Assembly: GCF_025685545.1 (NCBI RefSeq)
Contig: NZ_JAGSYC010000016.1
Location: forward strand, 1-64,000
Length of the DNA: 64,000 bases
Source of the DNA: Granulicella paludicola
GTDB taxonomy: Bacteria > Acidobacteriota > Terriglobia > Terriglobales > Acidobacteriaceae
Direction of reading: 5' to 3'
In this document: positions 1 through 8,161 of the stretch, one piece after another
Layout of the letters: every line of letters starts with the position of its first letter
Numbering within the stretch: the stretch's first letter is position 1
Position numbers and translations under genes: made by a program
Notes under the pieces: generated by a model
The model's input: only the letters and a program-made list of their open reading frames with translations
What the model was told of the DNA's origin: nothing
Databases searched by the model: none

Positions 1-51
1 GGGGTGTGGGGAGGCGGGAATCGCTACGCTCATCCCGCCTCCCCACACCCC
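1..51. repeat. Perfect 19-bp inverted repeat (GC-rich hairpin)
   Basis: Positions 1-19 and 33-51 are exact reverse complements around a 13-nt loop, giving a very stable GC-rich hairpin. There is no T-run on the visible side. It may be a terminator for a gene outside the window or a palindromic repeat unit. It starts at the first base, so the arms may extend further left. Confidence 0.6.
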
Positions 52-278
52 TAATGGCGGTTATCTGAACACAGAGATAGCTGCGCTACACTAACACGCA
101 AGATGGTTCAAAAGCTCGGGCAGGCCAGGCCCAAAGCCTTGTCACTGTCAATCAACCTCTTTCCGGATCGATGCCGATGTGATTGACGGGATTCTACTCT
201 CGTCAATTTTAGCTATAAGGCCTTGATTGTCGTCGTATAAAAGGGCTTTATTGTTGGCATCTGCGCGAGCGATAGCAT
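52..278. other. Intergenic region left of the integrase, nothing recognised
   Basis: I see no convincing reading frame or RNA gene here. The stretch from about 180 to 250 is less GC-rich than its surroundings. I found no copy of the tRNA-Gly 3' end that would mark an att site. Confidence 0.4.
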
Positions 279-1094
279 TCATTTCATAAGCATCCAGGTA
301 TCCGATAATTTGGAAACTTGCGAACGATGGCTTCCGATGGCCGCAACGAATGGCCGCATGTCATTGACCGGTGTCCCGCCGTAGATGTCCATCGTGGTCT
401 TGATGTCAGCGTGACGCATCATGTCCTTGAGTTGAGCCGGAGTTGCGGTGGTAGAGCCCTGCCATGACTTGTAGCTGTGGCGTAGGCTGTGCCAGCCGAT
501 CTTCGGCAGTCCTAGCAGAAGAGCCGTTGGCTTGATGTGCTTGTGGAGGATTGTGTCCCCGCGCATGGGTGTACCGGTTTTAGGTGAAGGGAAGCACCAC
601 TCGCTCGTGGAAGTCGTTTGATGAGCGAGAAGGGCTGTGACTACGGCACCTTCGATGGGTAGGATCGCACCGGAGGCGCTGGTCTTCACCTCTTTCAACT
701 CACCGTGGGTATATGCTCGCGTGATCGTCAACGTGCGACCCTTAAAGTCGAAGTCCTCCCACTTCAATGGTAAGACCTCCTCGACACGAAGGCCAAGGCT
801 TGCCGCTACCAGCACCATAAGAGAGTAAGGCTGCGGCAGTGCGGCGACCAGCTTATTGACCTGCGATATCGTAACGAGCACGATGGGCTTCTCCCGCTTC
901 GTCACGCCCTTCACCCTGATCAGTTTCATAGGGTTTTCTCTCATGGGTAGCAGCCGCCAGAACATCGCCCGGTCGATGTTCTGCTTCATAAGCCTTCGAG
1001 CCCGTCCTTTGGACGCCGCAGCCAAAGGCTTGCCATCCTTACCCGATGCCCTCTTTATCTTGCGGATACTTCCACGTTGATACTGCTCACTCAT
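279..1094 (-). pseudogene. Tyrosine recombinase/integrase with the core-binding region deleted
   Basis: Phage-type tyrosine integrase, 271 aa. The catalytic half looks complete: Arg103 in GLRVEE, His202 and Arg205 in WHSLRHSYKSW, His228 in MMRHAD and the nucleophile Tyr238 in DIYGG. The N-terminus begins like family members (MSEQYQRGSIRK) but at about residue 20 jumps straight into the region just before the catalytic domain (SKGRARRLMKQ). About 100 residues holding most of the SAM-like core-binding domain are missing, without a frameshift. AGGGAGAG precedes the ATG. It lies about 100 bp from tRNA-Gly, the usual setting for a tRNA-targeted element. It can probably still fold in part but is unlikely to recombine normally; pseudogene status is my inference. 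Confidence 0.75.
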
Positions 1095-1196
1095 GTTTGC
1101 TCTCCCTCTATGAATACGCCCTAAAAACAGTGATAAGCTGTTTCTGTGGGGTTTGCGGGGTTGAGCAAACCGCTAAGTTTTTGATTTCAAAGTTCT

Positions 1197-1271
1197 GCGG
1201 GAGTAGTTCAGTGGCAGAACGTCAGCTTCCCAAGCTGAATGTCGCCGGTTCGATCCCGGTCTCCCGCTCCA
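1197..1271 (+). tRNA. tRNA-Gly (anticodon CCC)
   Basis: Cloverleaf read directly: acceptor GCGGGAG (1197-1203) pairs with CTCCCGC (1261-1267), followed by T and an encoded CCA (1269-1271). The anticodon stem TCAGC/GCTGA encloses the loop TTCCCAA, so the anticodon is CCC. The T arm GCCGG-TTCGATC-CCGGT is canonical. The neighbouring degenerate integrase suggests the locus has served as an integration target. Confidence 0.95.
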
Positions 1272-1283
1272 GACTTTGGCTGC

Positions 1284-1327
1284 AAAGCACAATGGCCGCT
1301 CTCGATGAGAGCGGCCATTGTGCTTTT
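1284..1327. terminator. Bidirectional intrinsic terminator, 20-bp perfect stem
   Basis: Positions 1284-1303 and 1307-1326 are exact reverse complements with a 3-nt loop, followed by TTTT on the plus strand and, by symmetry, on the minus strand. It sits between the convergent tRNA-Gly and the S41 protease gene and can end both transcripts. Confidence 0.9.
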
Positions 1328-1341
1328 GTAACTTGCAGAGA

Positions 1342-2985
1342 CTATTTCTTGACCTCCGCGGTCTGTGTTTTCTGCTGTGATGGCAGCGTGTGGTTTTCAA
1401 GTGCCAAGGCTTCGGGCATGTACGTCAATGCCTTCTGCACCTGCGGATCCCACTCGGTGATGACCTGGTTGCCCAGCGTCTGGCCAAACTGCGACGTGAA
1501 CATCTCTTTCTTGATCATCGCCTTCGTCCAGTCGAGGTTCTCGGCGAACTCCTTGTCCGTGAACTCGATTTTCTTATCCTTCAGGAAGGCTTTGAACTCC
1601 TGCTGCATCGCATCGTCCACCGGCATGTCCTTGGTGATCGTGTGCGAGGAGAGGTAGTGCTTGGAGAAATCGAAGAACGCGTAGTGCTGCAGTGTCACAT
1701 CCTGGAAGTGATCGCTCTTCAGCTCAGGCAGCTTCTCATCGGGAGTGATGCCGCCGCCGCCGTATACTGTGCGACCGGAGTCGGTGGTCTTCACTTCCTT
1801 ATTCGTAGCATTTGCTGGAGCCGCATCGTTGCGCACATAGTAGTAGTCATACAGCGAAACACCGTCGTAATTACGTTGTATGAGGCGGCCCGAGGGTGTG
1901 TAGTAGTGGAAGGTCGTCAGCGCGAGACCGCTGTTTTCGCTGATCGGAAAAACCGTCTGCACGAGTCCCTTGCCGAAGGTCGTCTCGCCGACGATCAGAG
2001 CGCGGTCATGGTCCTGCAGCGCACCGGAGATGATCTCCGCTGCCGAAGCGGTATTGCGGTTCACCATGATCACGATCGGATACTTCGCATCCGAACCGCT
2101 CGGTGCGCGGTAGACCTGGTCAGGGAAGGCGCGTCCATGCTGCGAGACGACGACCTGCCCCTTCTGCATGAACTTGTCGCAGACGTTGACAGCCTCGTTC
2201 AGCAGGCCGCCGGGATTACCGCGGAGATCGATGATCAACCCGGTCAGGCTCGGCCCGAACTTGTCGAGCGCCTCCTGTACCTCGTGCGAGGTCGTCTCCA
2301 TCTCGTTCGTGATGTGTATGTAGCCGACGCCGGGCTTGATCATGAAGGCCACGTCAACCGAGTACTGCGGAATCTCATCGCGAACCAGGTCGAAGACCAG
2401 CGGCTTGGCGGAGCCTTCGCGGCCCATCGTCACGCTGACATGCGTTCCGCGGGGTCCCTTCAGCACGGTCGCGACTGCGAGCGAATCCATGCCCTTGGTG
2501 TCCTTGCCGTCGACGGAGAGAATGACGTCGCCCGGACGGATGCCTGCGCGGTAGGAGGGAGTTCCTTCCATCGGGGCCAGTACGACGATCTTGTCGCCCT
2601 GGGGCTGAATGCGCATGCCCACGCCAAAGTATTTGCCGCGCTGGTCTTCGCGCATCTGCGCATACGATTTCGGATCGTAGAAGTTCGAGTGAGGGTCCAG
2701 CACGTGCAACATGCCGGGGATCGCGCCGTCGTAGATGGCCTTGTCGACCTTGTCGCCGTCCAGTTTGTCCGCGTAGTTCTGCTCCACCAGCGCATACACG
2801 TCGGTGAACGACTTCATCGAATCACGCAGCGTCGACTCATCGGTCGCCGACTGGGCCGCCACCCGGCCGCCCAGCAGGGAGCCGGTCAGGCCGCAGGCTG
2901 CCAGGAAGAGCGTCGCTGAAAACAGCGCGCGGCGGGTGTTGGAGGAGGATTGCGTAGCCGGAGAGGAGGAGACAGGTGAGGCCAT
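1342..2985 (-). CDS. S41 family carboxy-terminal processing protease
   Basis: Periplasmic or membrane-anchored C-terminal processing protease of the CtpA/Prc type, which trims or degrades exported proteins from their C-termini. It has 547 aa. Residues about 18-45 form an uncleaved or cleavable signal segment. A PDZ domain covers roughly 115-205 and includes the GIRPGDVILSVDG loop. The S41 core follows, with the serine nucleophile at Ser314 (NTASAAE) and the general-base lysine at Lys339 (FGKGLVQ); the 25-residue spacing is the one seen in Tsp. A helical C-terminal extension of about 130 residues remains unassigned. Convergent to the tRNA and divergent from the SurA-like gene, so folding and proteolysis functions share an upstream region. 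Confidence 0.93.
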   Translation of the reverse strand: MASPVSSSPATQSSSNTRRALFSATLFLAACGLTGSLLGGRVAAQSATDESTLRDSMKSFTDVYALVEQNYADKLDGDKVDKAIYDGAIPGMLHVLDPHSNFYDPKSYAQMREDQRGKYFGVGMRIQPQGDKIVVLAPMEGTPSYRAGIRPGDVILSVDGKDTKGMDSLAVATVLKGPRGTHVSVTMGREGSAKPLVFDLVRDEIPQYSVDVAFMIKPGVGYIHITNEMETTSHEVQEALDKFGPSLTGLIIDLRGNPGGLLNEAVNVCDKFMQKGQVVVSQHGRAFPDQVYRAPSGSDAKYPIVIMVNRNTASAAEIISGALQDHDRALIVGETTFGKGLVQTVFPISENSGLALTTFHYYTPSGRLIQRNYDGVSLYDYYYVRNDAAPANATNKEVKTTDSGRTVYGGGGITPDEKLPELKSDHFQDVTLQHYAFFDFSKHYLSSHTITKDMPVDDAMQQEFKAFLKDKKIEFTDKEFAENLDWTKAMIKKEMFTSQFGQTLGNQVITEWDPQVQKALTYMPEALALENHTLPSQQKTQTAEVKK

Positions 2986-3276
2986 AGGATTCGGAGAACC
3001 TCTGAGCTTTCAACCGGGAGTAGGCAAGAATTTGCCCAAATCGCTCCCGTGAGCTGATTTGACGAAGTATACCATCGCAGGGTGAGCGACCGCTCCGGCC
3101 CAAACATCCGTGCTATCAGTCTCCAAACCCTGCTTCCCACACCCCACGATGATCCGTCTCACGGTTAGAATACTCATTAGTCAGCAAGTGGCTCCCTGAG
3201 CCGTGAGCCGGCGTACCTCTGCCCAGCAATCTCTGTAGCGCAAGGCCGTAAAGGCAGCAGAGCCATAAAGGATCGG
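2986..3276. promoter_or_regulatory. Divergent promoter region between the S41 protease and the SurA-like gene
   Basis: 291 bp without a supported gene. On the minus strand a TATACT hexamer lies at 3066-3071 and could be the -10 of the protease gene; no matching -35 is obvious. For the plus-strand gene I see only AAGGA, six bases before the ATG. Confidence 0.35.
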
Positions 3277-5373
3277 ATGACCGAGAAGCACACACGCACC
3301 AGCCTCACAGGCCCCCAGGCCTCGCAGACCCCGGCAGTCGCACTGCAAACACCCGGCCTCACCGCGCGTATGGTCGCTGTCACTGCGACGCTCGCTTCCA
3401 TGGCGATTCTGCTGCTTGTTCCTGCCACGGCAGGAGCGCAGACCCCGGCCCAGCCGCGTTATCCGGTTCCGGGCGCAGGCTTTCCCTCGGCTCCCCAGCT
3501 GCAACTGCCGCAGATGCCGCAGCGCCCGGCCATCACAGCCAATGGCACGGTCATCGAAGACGTCATCGCCCGCATCAACGACCAGATCATCACGCGCAGC
3601 GAATATGAGCGCGCCCGCCTGCAGATGCTGCAGGACGCCGAGCAGCAGAAGGCCGATGAGTCCGCACTGCAGGACCACCTGAAGGATCTGCTGCGCGACA
3701 TGATCGACTCCGACCTGCTCATCTCCAAGGGCAAAGAGCTCGGCATCAGCTGCGATGCGGAAACCGTCCGCCAGCTCGACGACATCCGCAAGCAGAACCA
3801 CCTGCCGGATATGGAAGCTCTCGAAAAGGCCGCGGCCCAGCAGGGGGTTTCTTTTGAAGACTTCAAGCAGAACATCCGCAACCAGTGCATCCGCCAATCC
3901 GTTGTGCGTGAAGAGGTAGGTCGCCGTCTGCAGCCCACGCATGCTCAGGAAGAGGCTTACTACCAGGCGCACGCCAAGGAGTTCGAGGTTCCGGAGCAGA
4001 TCCACCTCAGCGAAATTCTGATCCCCACGCCGGAGAACGCGACCGATGCACAGATCGCTCAGGCCCAAGCGAAGGCCGATGAGGTTGTCGCCAAGCTCAA
4101 GGCTGGCGCAAACTTCGCCGACCTCGCCAAGGTCTCTTCGGGTGGTCCCACGGCTTCGGCTGGTGGCGACCTCGGCGACTTCAAGCGCGGGGCTCTCGGC
4201 AGCCAGCTTCTTGAAGACGCGACCTTCCCGCTTGCAGTCGGAGCGAATACGGCCCCGATCCGTACCCGCCAGGGCTTTGTCGTCCTCAAGGTCGACGCGC
4301 ACCAGGCCGCAGGCGTTCCGCCCATGGCTCAAGTCGAAGACCAGCTGCAGCAGGCCATCTATATGGACCAGCTTCAGCCTGCGTTACGCGCGTATCTGAC
4401 TAAGGCCCGCGGTGAAGCCTACATGGAGATCGCTCCCGGCTTCGTCGATACGGGTTCGGCCACGAAGACCAACAATTCGAACTTCGCCTACACGGCTTAC
4501 TCCGCACCCGCTGTGAAGAAGAAGATCCAGAATAAGCAGCGTGCGGAGCAGGAGCGCGCAGCGAAGGCGCAGGCAGCTCTGGCAGCGGCTCGCGCTCGCG
4601 TTGCTGAAAAGCAGCAGGCCAAGGCTGAAGCCGACAAGGAGAAACTCTCCGGCGGCAAGCGTGATGTCTCCGGCAAGCAGCCGAAGCGGAAGCGAATTCC
4701 TCGCGAGAAGATTCGCTACGGTCAAGCTCCTCGGAACTCACTGCCGACGGCAACCACCGTTACGGCGACCGAAGCAGGCGCTCCGCTGGCTGGTCAAGCA
4801 GCGGGCGTAGCGATGGCTCCTACGGAGTCCATCACCTCGATCACCACCGGAACGGGTGCAGAGCCCGAGTCCACCAGCGATAACGCTGATGCGTTGGCTC
4901 CGGTCGAGGGCCAGACGAAGAAGACACGCTTCTCCGGTACGCAGACCAAGGCCGAAGTCGATCGCGCCAATGCCAAGCTCTCCAAGGCAGAGACGAAGGC
5001 GACCATTCGTCCCGTCGCTGCAACGCACGAGGCCACGGCAGACGAGAAGGCCCGCTCTGGCCCGCTAGGTCTGAACGGCGATCAGGTCAAGAAGGTCAAG
5101 AAGAAGAAGGTCAAAGACGCTCCGAAGTCCCGTCTGCAGGCGCAGCCCGAGAAGCCAGTAGAAAAGGCTGCTCCGATCGCGCCGACCGTCAACCCGCTCG
5201 TCACCGGCGGATCGACGACCTCGGCACCGAAGAAGGATGCGCCGAGCTCGGACAACACGACGCTGCCCTCTGCTGCCCCCACGGCTCCTGGCGCCTCACC
5301 TGCCGGGCAGCCGATTCCGGCAGCCACCTCGGCCGAACCCAACCAGCCCGCAACGACGCCGGCTCCCCACTAG
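3277..5373 (+). CDS. SurA-like parvulin peptidyl-prolyl isomerase with long Lys/Ala/Pro-rich tail
   Basis: Periplasmic folding factor, 698 aa. A hydrophobic signal segment lies at residues 33-54 and ends in TAGAQ, a plausible signal-peptidase site. A SurA N-terminal helical domain covers about 85-220, and one parvulin (PpiC-type) domain about 230-350, starting QIHLSEILIP and including GGDLGDFKRG. SurA of proteobacteria has two parvulin domains and about 430 residues; here only one is visible and the last 330 residues are a low-complexity, Lys/Ala/Thr/Pro-rich tail with no recognisable domain. The tail begins around VKKKIQNKQRAEQ. The ATG at 3277 is supported by AAGGA; an internal ATG at 3370 directly before the signal core is possible. 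Confidence 0.85.
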   Translation: MTEKHTRTSLTGPQASQTPAVALQTPGLTARMVAVTATLASMAILLLVPATAGAQTPAQPRYPVPGAGFPSAPQLQLPQMPQRPAITANGTVIEDVIARINDQIITRSEYERARLQMLQDAEQQKADESALQDHLKDLLRDMIDSDLLISKGKELGISCDAETVRQLDDIRKQNHLPDMEALEKAAAQQGVSFEDFKQNIRNQCIRQSVVREEVGRRLQPTHAQEEAYYQAHAKEFEVPEQIHLSEILIPTPENATDAQIAQAQAKADEVVAKLKAGANFADLAKVSSGGPTASAGGDLGDFKRGALGSQLLEDATFPLAVGANTAPIRTRQGFVVLKVDAHQAAGVPPMAQVEDQLQQAIYMDQLQPALRAYLTKARGEAYMEIAPGFVDTGSATKTNNSNFAYTAYSAPAVKKKIQNKQRAEQERAAKAQAALAAARARVAEKQQAKAEADKEKLSGGKRDVSGKQPKRKRIPREKIRYGQAPRNSLPTATTVTATEAGAPLAGQAAGVAMAPTESITSITTGTGAEPESTSDNADALAPVEGQTKKTRFSGTQTKAEVDRANAKLSKAETKATIRPVAATHEATADEKARSGPLGLNGDQVKKVKKKKVKDAPKSRLQAQPEKPVEKAAPIAPTVNPLVTGGSTTSAPKKDAPSSDNTTLPSAAPTAPGASPAGQPIPAATSAEPNQPATTPAPH

Positions 5374-5395
5374 AGCACGGGAAGGAACAAAGCAG

Positions 5396-5440
5396 GCAAA
5401 GAGGATAGAGCGAACCATGCTCTATCCTCTTTGCTTTGCC
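5396..5440 (+). terminator. Intrinsic terminator after the SurA-like gene
   Basis: Sixteen-bp perfect stem (5396-5411 with 5419-5434) and a 7-nt loop, 22 bp after the stop codon. The right arm runs into a T-rich stretch. It separates the SurA-like gene from the exoribonuclease gene that follows. Confidence 0.8.
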
Positions 5441-5484
5441 GTGTTGTTTCCGAGAATCCCGTCCATCCTCTAGACTTTGCACTA

Positions 5485-6567
5485 ATGAAAGATTTCTTCA
5501 TCGCCGACGCCGCCAGCTTCGAAGGTCAAAGCATCACGACCTTCTTTCTTTTGTCCTCCATCAGTTCGCGCGAGGGCAAAACCGGCAAGCCCTATCTTGC
5601 GCTCACACTTACCGATAAATCCGGTCAGATCGATGGCCGCATGTGGGACGACTTCGCTAAATTGATCGAGACCTGCACCGCAGGCTGCTATATCAAAGTC
5701 CAGGGCAAGCTCGACAGGTACAACAGCAAGCACCAGTTCATCGTCACGCAGATGCGTCCCGCGCTTGCCAATGAGATTGACACCGCCGATTTCGTCCCCA
5801 CCAGCATCTACGACATTCCTACGATGGCCGCCGAACTTCGCGGCTACGTCGCGGCCTTCAAGAACTTGCACTTGCAACGGCTGGTTCTCAGCTTTCTCGA
5901 TGACCCGAAGCTGGGCCCAGCGTTTCTCGAAGCCCCAGCCGCTAAGCGGCTTCATCATGCCTGGATCGGTGGTTTGCTCGAGCACGTCCTCTGCCTGGTC
6001 CGTGTACTGCTTTCCGTGGCTCCGTTTTATCCCGAAGCCGACCCGGACCTCCTCGTGGCCGGCGCCATCTTGCATGACATGGGTAAGGTGCGCGAACTTA
6101 GCTGGGGCTCCAGCTTCGATTACACCCTCGAAGGGCAGCTGATCGGCCACATCTCCATCGGTCAGGGACTGCTTTACGAGAAGATTGCGCAGCTCGACGC
6201 CGAAGCAGCCGCGAAACTTGCAGCAGAAGTTCCTGCCGATTCACCTCTTTTCGCCAGCACTGGAGTCGTGCCCGCAGGTGCAGACACCGAACCTTTTCCG
6301 CCGCGCCTTCGCCTGCTGCTTGAGCATATGATCCTCTCGCACCACGGCAAGCTGGAGTTCGGCAGCCCCAAGCTCCCGATGACCCCTGAGGCCATGCTAC
6401 TTTCCGCCATGGACGACCTCGAAGCCAAGTTCCAGACCCTGCGTAACGAGTTTGCTGCGTCAAAAGCCGCCAATCGCTCGTCCGCAGACGTTACTGAGTG
6501 GGTCCGCTCCATGGAGCGGCCTCTCTTCAACTCGCAGAACTGGCTCAAAGAAGAAGAGAAACCCTAG
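5485..6567 (+). CDS. YhaM-type 3'-5' exoribonuclease, OB-fold plus HD domain
   Basis: 360 aa, matching the architecture of YhaM/CBF1-like 3'-5' exoribonucleases. An OB-fold nucleic-acid-binding domain spans residues about 14-100 (DKSGQIDGRMWDD, IKVQGKLDRYN). An HD phosphohydrolase domain follows, with the histidine of EHVLCLV and the HD pair in GAILHDMGKVREL; a later HHGKLEFGS supplies another metal-binding histidine. The protein is cytoplasmic. I chose the ATG at 5485 because the sequence starting MKDFFIADA fits the family N-terminus; a longer frame upstream would run through the terminator. TAGACT at 5471 could be a -10 very close to the ATG. Confidence 0.88.
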   Translation: MKDFFIADAASFEGQSITTFFLLSSISSREGKTGKPYLALTLTDKSGQIDGRMWDDFAKLIETCTAGCYIKVQGKLDRYNSKHQFIVTQMRPALANEIDTADFVPTSIYDIPTMAAELRGYVAAFKNLHLQRLVLSFLDDPKLGPAFLEAPAAKRLHHAWIGGLLEHVLCLVRVLLSVAPFYPEADPDLLVAGAILHDMGKVRELSWGSSFDYTLEGQLIGHISIGQGLLYEKIAQLDAEAAAKLAAEVPADSPLFASTGVVPAGADTEPFPPRLRLLLEHMILSHHGKLEFGSPKLPMTPEAMLLSAMDDLEAKFQTLRNEFAASKAANRSSADVTEWVRSMERPLFNSQNWLKEEEKP

Positions 6568-6638
6568 TCGGATCAGATCGGTTGCAAAGAAAATTGGCGC
6601 GACACCACGGTCCTTGCATCTAAGAACCGTAGTCAGTC

Positions 6639-8159
6639 ATGCCTTCGTATAAACCCCAGCAGTTGCCGCCCACCGCTTCTCGCCCGCCGTCTTCGGAGGC
6701 AATCCCTGTTGGGTTCGATCCGCGCGATCGTGTTGCCGACTCGATTCCAGCGTATATCTCCTATATCGATGATCAGCTTCGCTACATCTATATCAATCGC
6801 CCCTACGAAGTAACCTTCAACCTCCCGCATGATCGCATCGTTGGTCGTCCCGTAGCCGAAGTCGTAGGACCAGAGGCCTTTCGTACGATCGGACCGAATC
6901 TTCTTGCCGCTCTAGCGGGTGAGACTCGTCGTCTCGAGCCACGCGTTGGCCCTCCTGAGGATGAGCGCATTCTCAGCGTCGACCATATTCCTGACCGCGA
7001 CGCTTCGGGACGAGTTCGCGGCGTTATCGTCTACGGCCATGACATCACCGAAATTCGCCGTGCCGAACAAGCGCTCCTGAAGAGTGAAGAGCATCTGCGC
7101 CTTGCCCTTGAAGCAACCCGAAGCGTCGGATTCTGGGACTGGGACGTCGTCAACGACCTTGTCTACGCAGGCGAACCCTTTGCACGGTTCTACGGTGTTG
7201 CTCCGGAGGTCGCGGAGAAGGGTCTTAAGGTCGGCGAGTTCATCCGCATGATCCACCCGGATGACGTCGAGCGCGTCGGCAACGAGATTCAGCGCACTCT
7301 TGCCGGCCATGCTGAGTTCAGCTCCGAATACCGAATCATGCAGCACGACGGCTACTTTGTCTGGGTGCTCGCCGTCGGTCGCTGTACCTATGACGAGCTT
7401 GGAAAACCGATCCGCTTTCCGGGGGTGACTGTCGACATCACCGATCGCAAGCGCCGCGAAGAGGCTTTGCTTCAGAGTGAGAAGCTTGCTGCCGTCGGTC
7501 GACTCGCTAACTCCATCGCGCACGAGATCAACAATCCTCTCGAAGCCGTTACGAACCTGATTTATCTCGCACGAGAGCACGCCGCGGTGCCCGTGGTGCA
7601 GCAATATCTTGAAGCTGCAGACGCGGAGCTGCGTCGCGTCTCCGCCATCGCCAACCAAACGCTGCGCTTCCATAAACAGTCATCGCAGCCGCAGGCCATC
7701 ACTGCGCGTGAGCTCTTCTCCACTGTGCTTGCGCTCTTCGAAGGCAGGCTTAGAAACTCCGGTATCGTTATCGAGACGAGCTACCGCGCCCAGCAGGCCA
7801 TCGTCTGCTTTGAAGGAGACGTGAGACAGGTGCTGAACAACCTCATGGGCAATGCCATCGACGCGATGGACTTCGGTGGCCATCTCATCATCCGCAGCCA
7901 TGACGCCGTTGACTGGGCCACCGACCGCAAGGGAATCGTGCTTACCATTGCAGACGATGGTTGCGGCATGTCGATGGAGGTCGTCCGAAATCTCTTCGAA
8001 CCCTTCTTCACCACGAAAGGTATTGAAGGAACTGGCCTCGGTATGTGGGTCAGCAAAGAGGTCGTAGATCGCCACAAAGGAACTTTGCGCGTTCGCAGCA
8101 GCCAACGTCCTGACTACTGCGGCTCCGTCTTCCGACTCTTTCTGCCGCACCAGGAATAG
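6639..8159 (+). CDS. Orphan soluble PAS-PAS sensor histidine kinase
   Basis: 506 aa, without a membrane segment, so a cytoplasmic sensor. A first PAS domain lies at about 25-145 and a second PAS with PAC-type ending at about 150-275 (FWDWDVV, GVTVDITDRKRREE). The transmitter has the H-box SIAHEINNPLEAV, an N-box GNAIDAM, G1 IADDGCGM and G2 GTGLGMWV. The histidine in AHEINNP is the expected phosphorylation site. No receiver domain is fused and no response regulator gene is adjacent, so its partner must lie elsewhere. The signal cannot be read from the sequence. Confidence 0.92.
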   Translation: MPSYKPQQLPPTASRPPSSEAIPVGFDPRDRVADSIPAYISYIDDQLRYIYINRPYEVTFNLPHDRIVGRPVAEVVGPEAFRTIGPNLLAALAGETRRLEPRVGPPEDERILSVDHIPDRDASGRVRGVIVYGHDITEIRRAEQALLKSEEHLRLALEATRSVGFWDWDVVNDLVYAGEPFARFYGVAPEVAEKGLKVGEFIRMIHPDDVERVGNEIQRTLAGHAEFSSEYRIMQHDGYFVWVLAVGRCTYDELGKPIRFPGVTVDITDRKRREEALLQSEKLAAVGRLANSIAHEINNPLEAVTNLIYLAREHAAVPVVQQYLEAADAELRRVSAIANQTLRFHKQSSQPQAITARELFSTVLALFEGRLRNSGIVIETSYRAQQAIVCFEGDVRQVLNNLMGNAIDAMDFGGHLIIRSHDAVDWATDRKGIVLTIADDGCGMSMEVVRNLFEPFFTTKGIEGTGLGMWVSKEVVDRHKGTLRVRSSQRPDYCGSVFRLFLPHQE

Positions 8160-8161
8160 GT

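Noticed and set aside
1390-2919. 509-codon frame opposite the S41 protease
   Set aside because: Arg/His/Val-rich shadow of a gene whose catalytic motifs are clear on the other strand.
3181-4332. Long antisense frame opposite the SurA-like gene
   Set aside because: Composition artefact of a GC-rich gene; no ribosome site or family resemblance.
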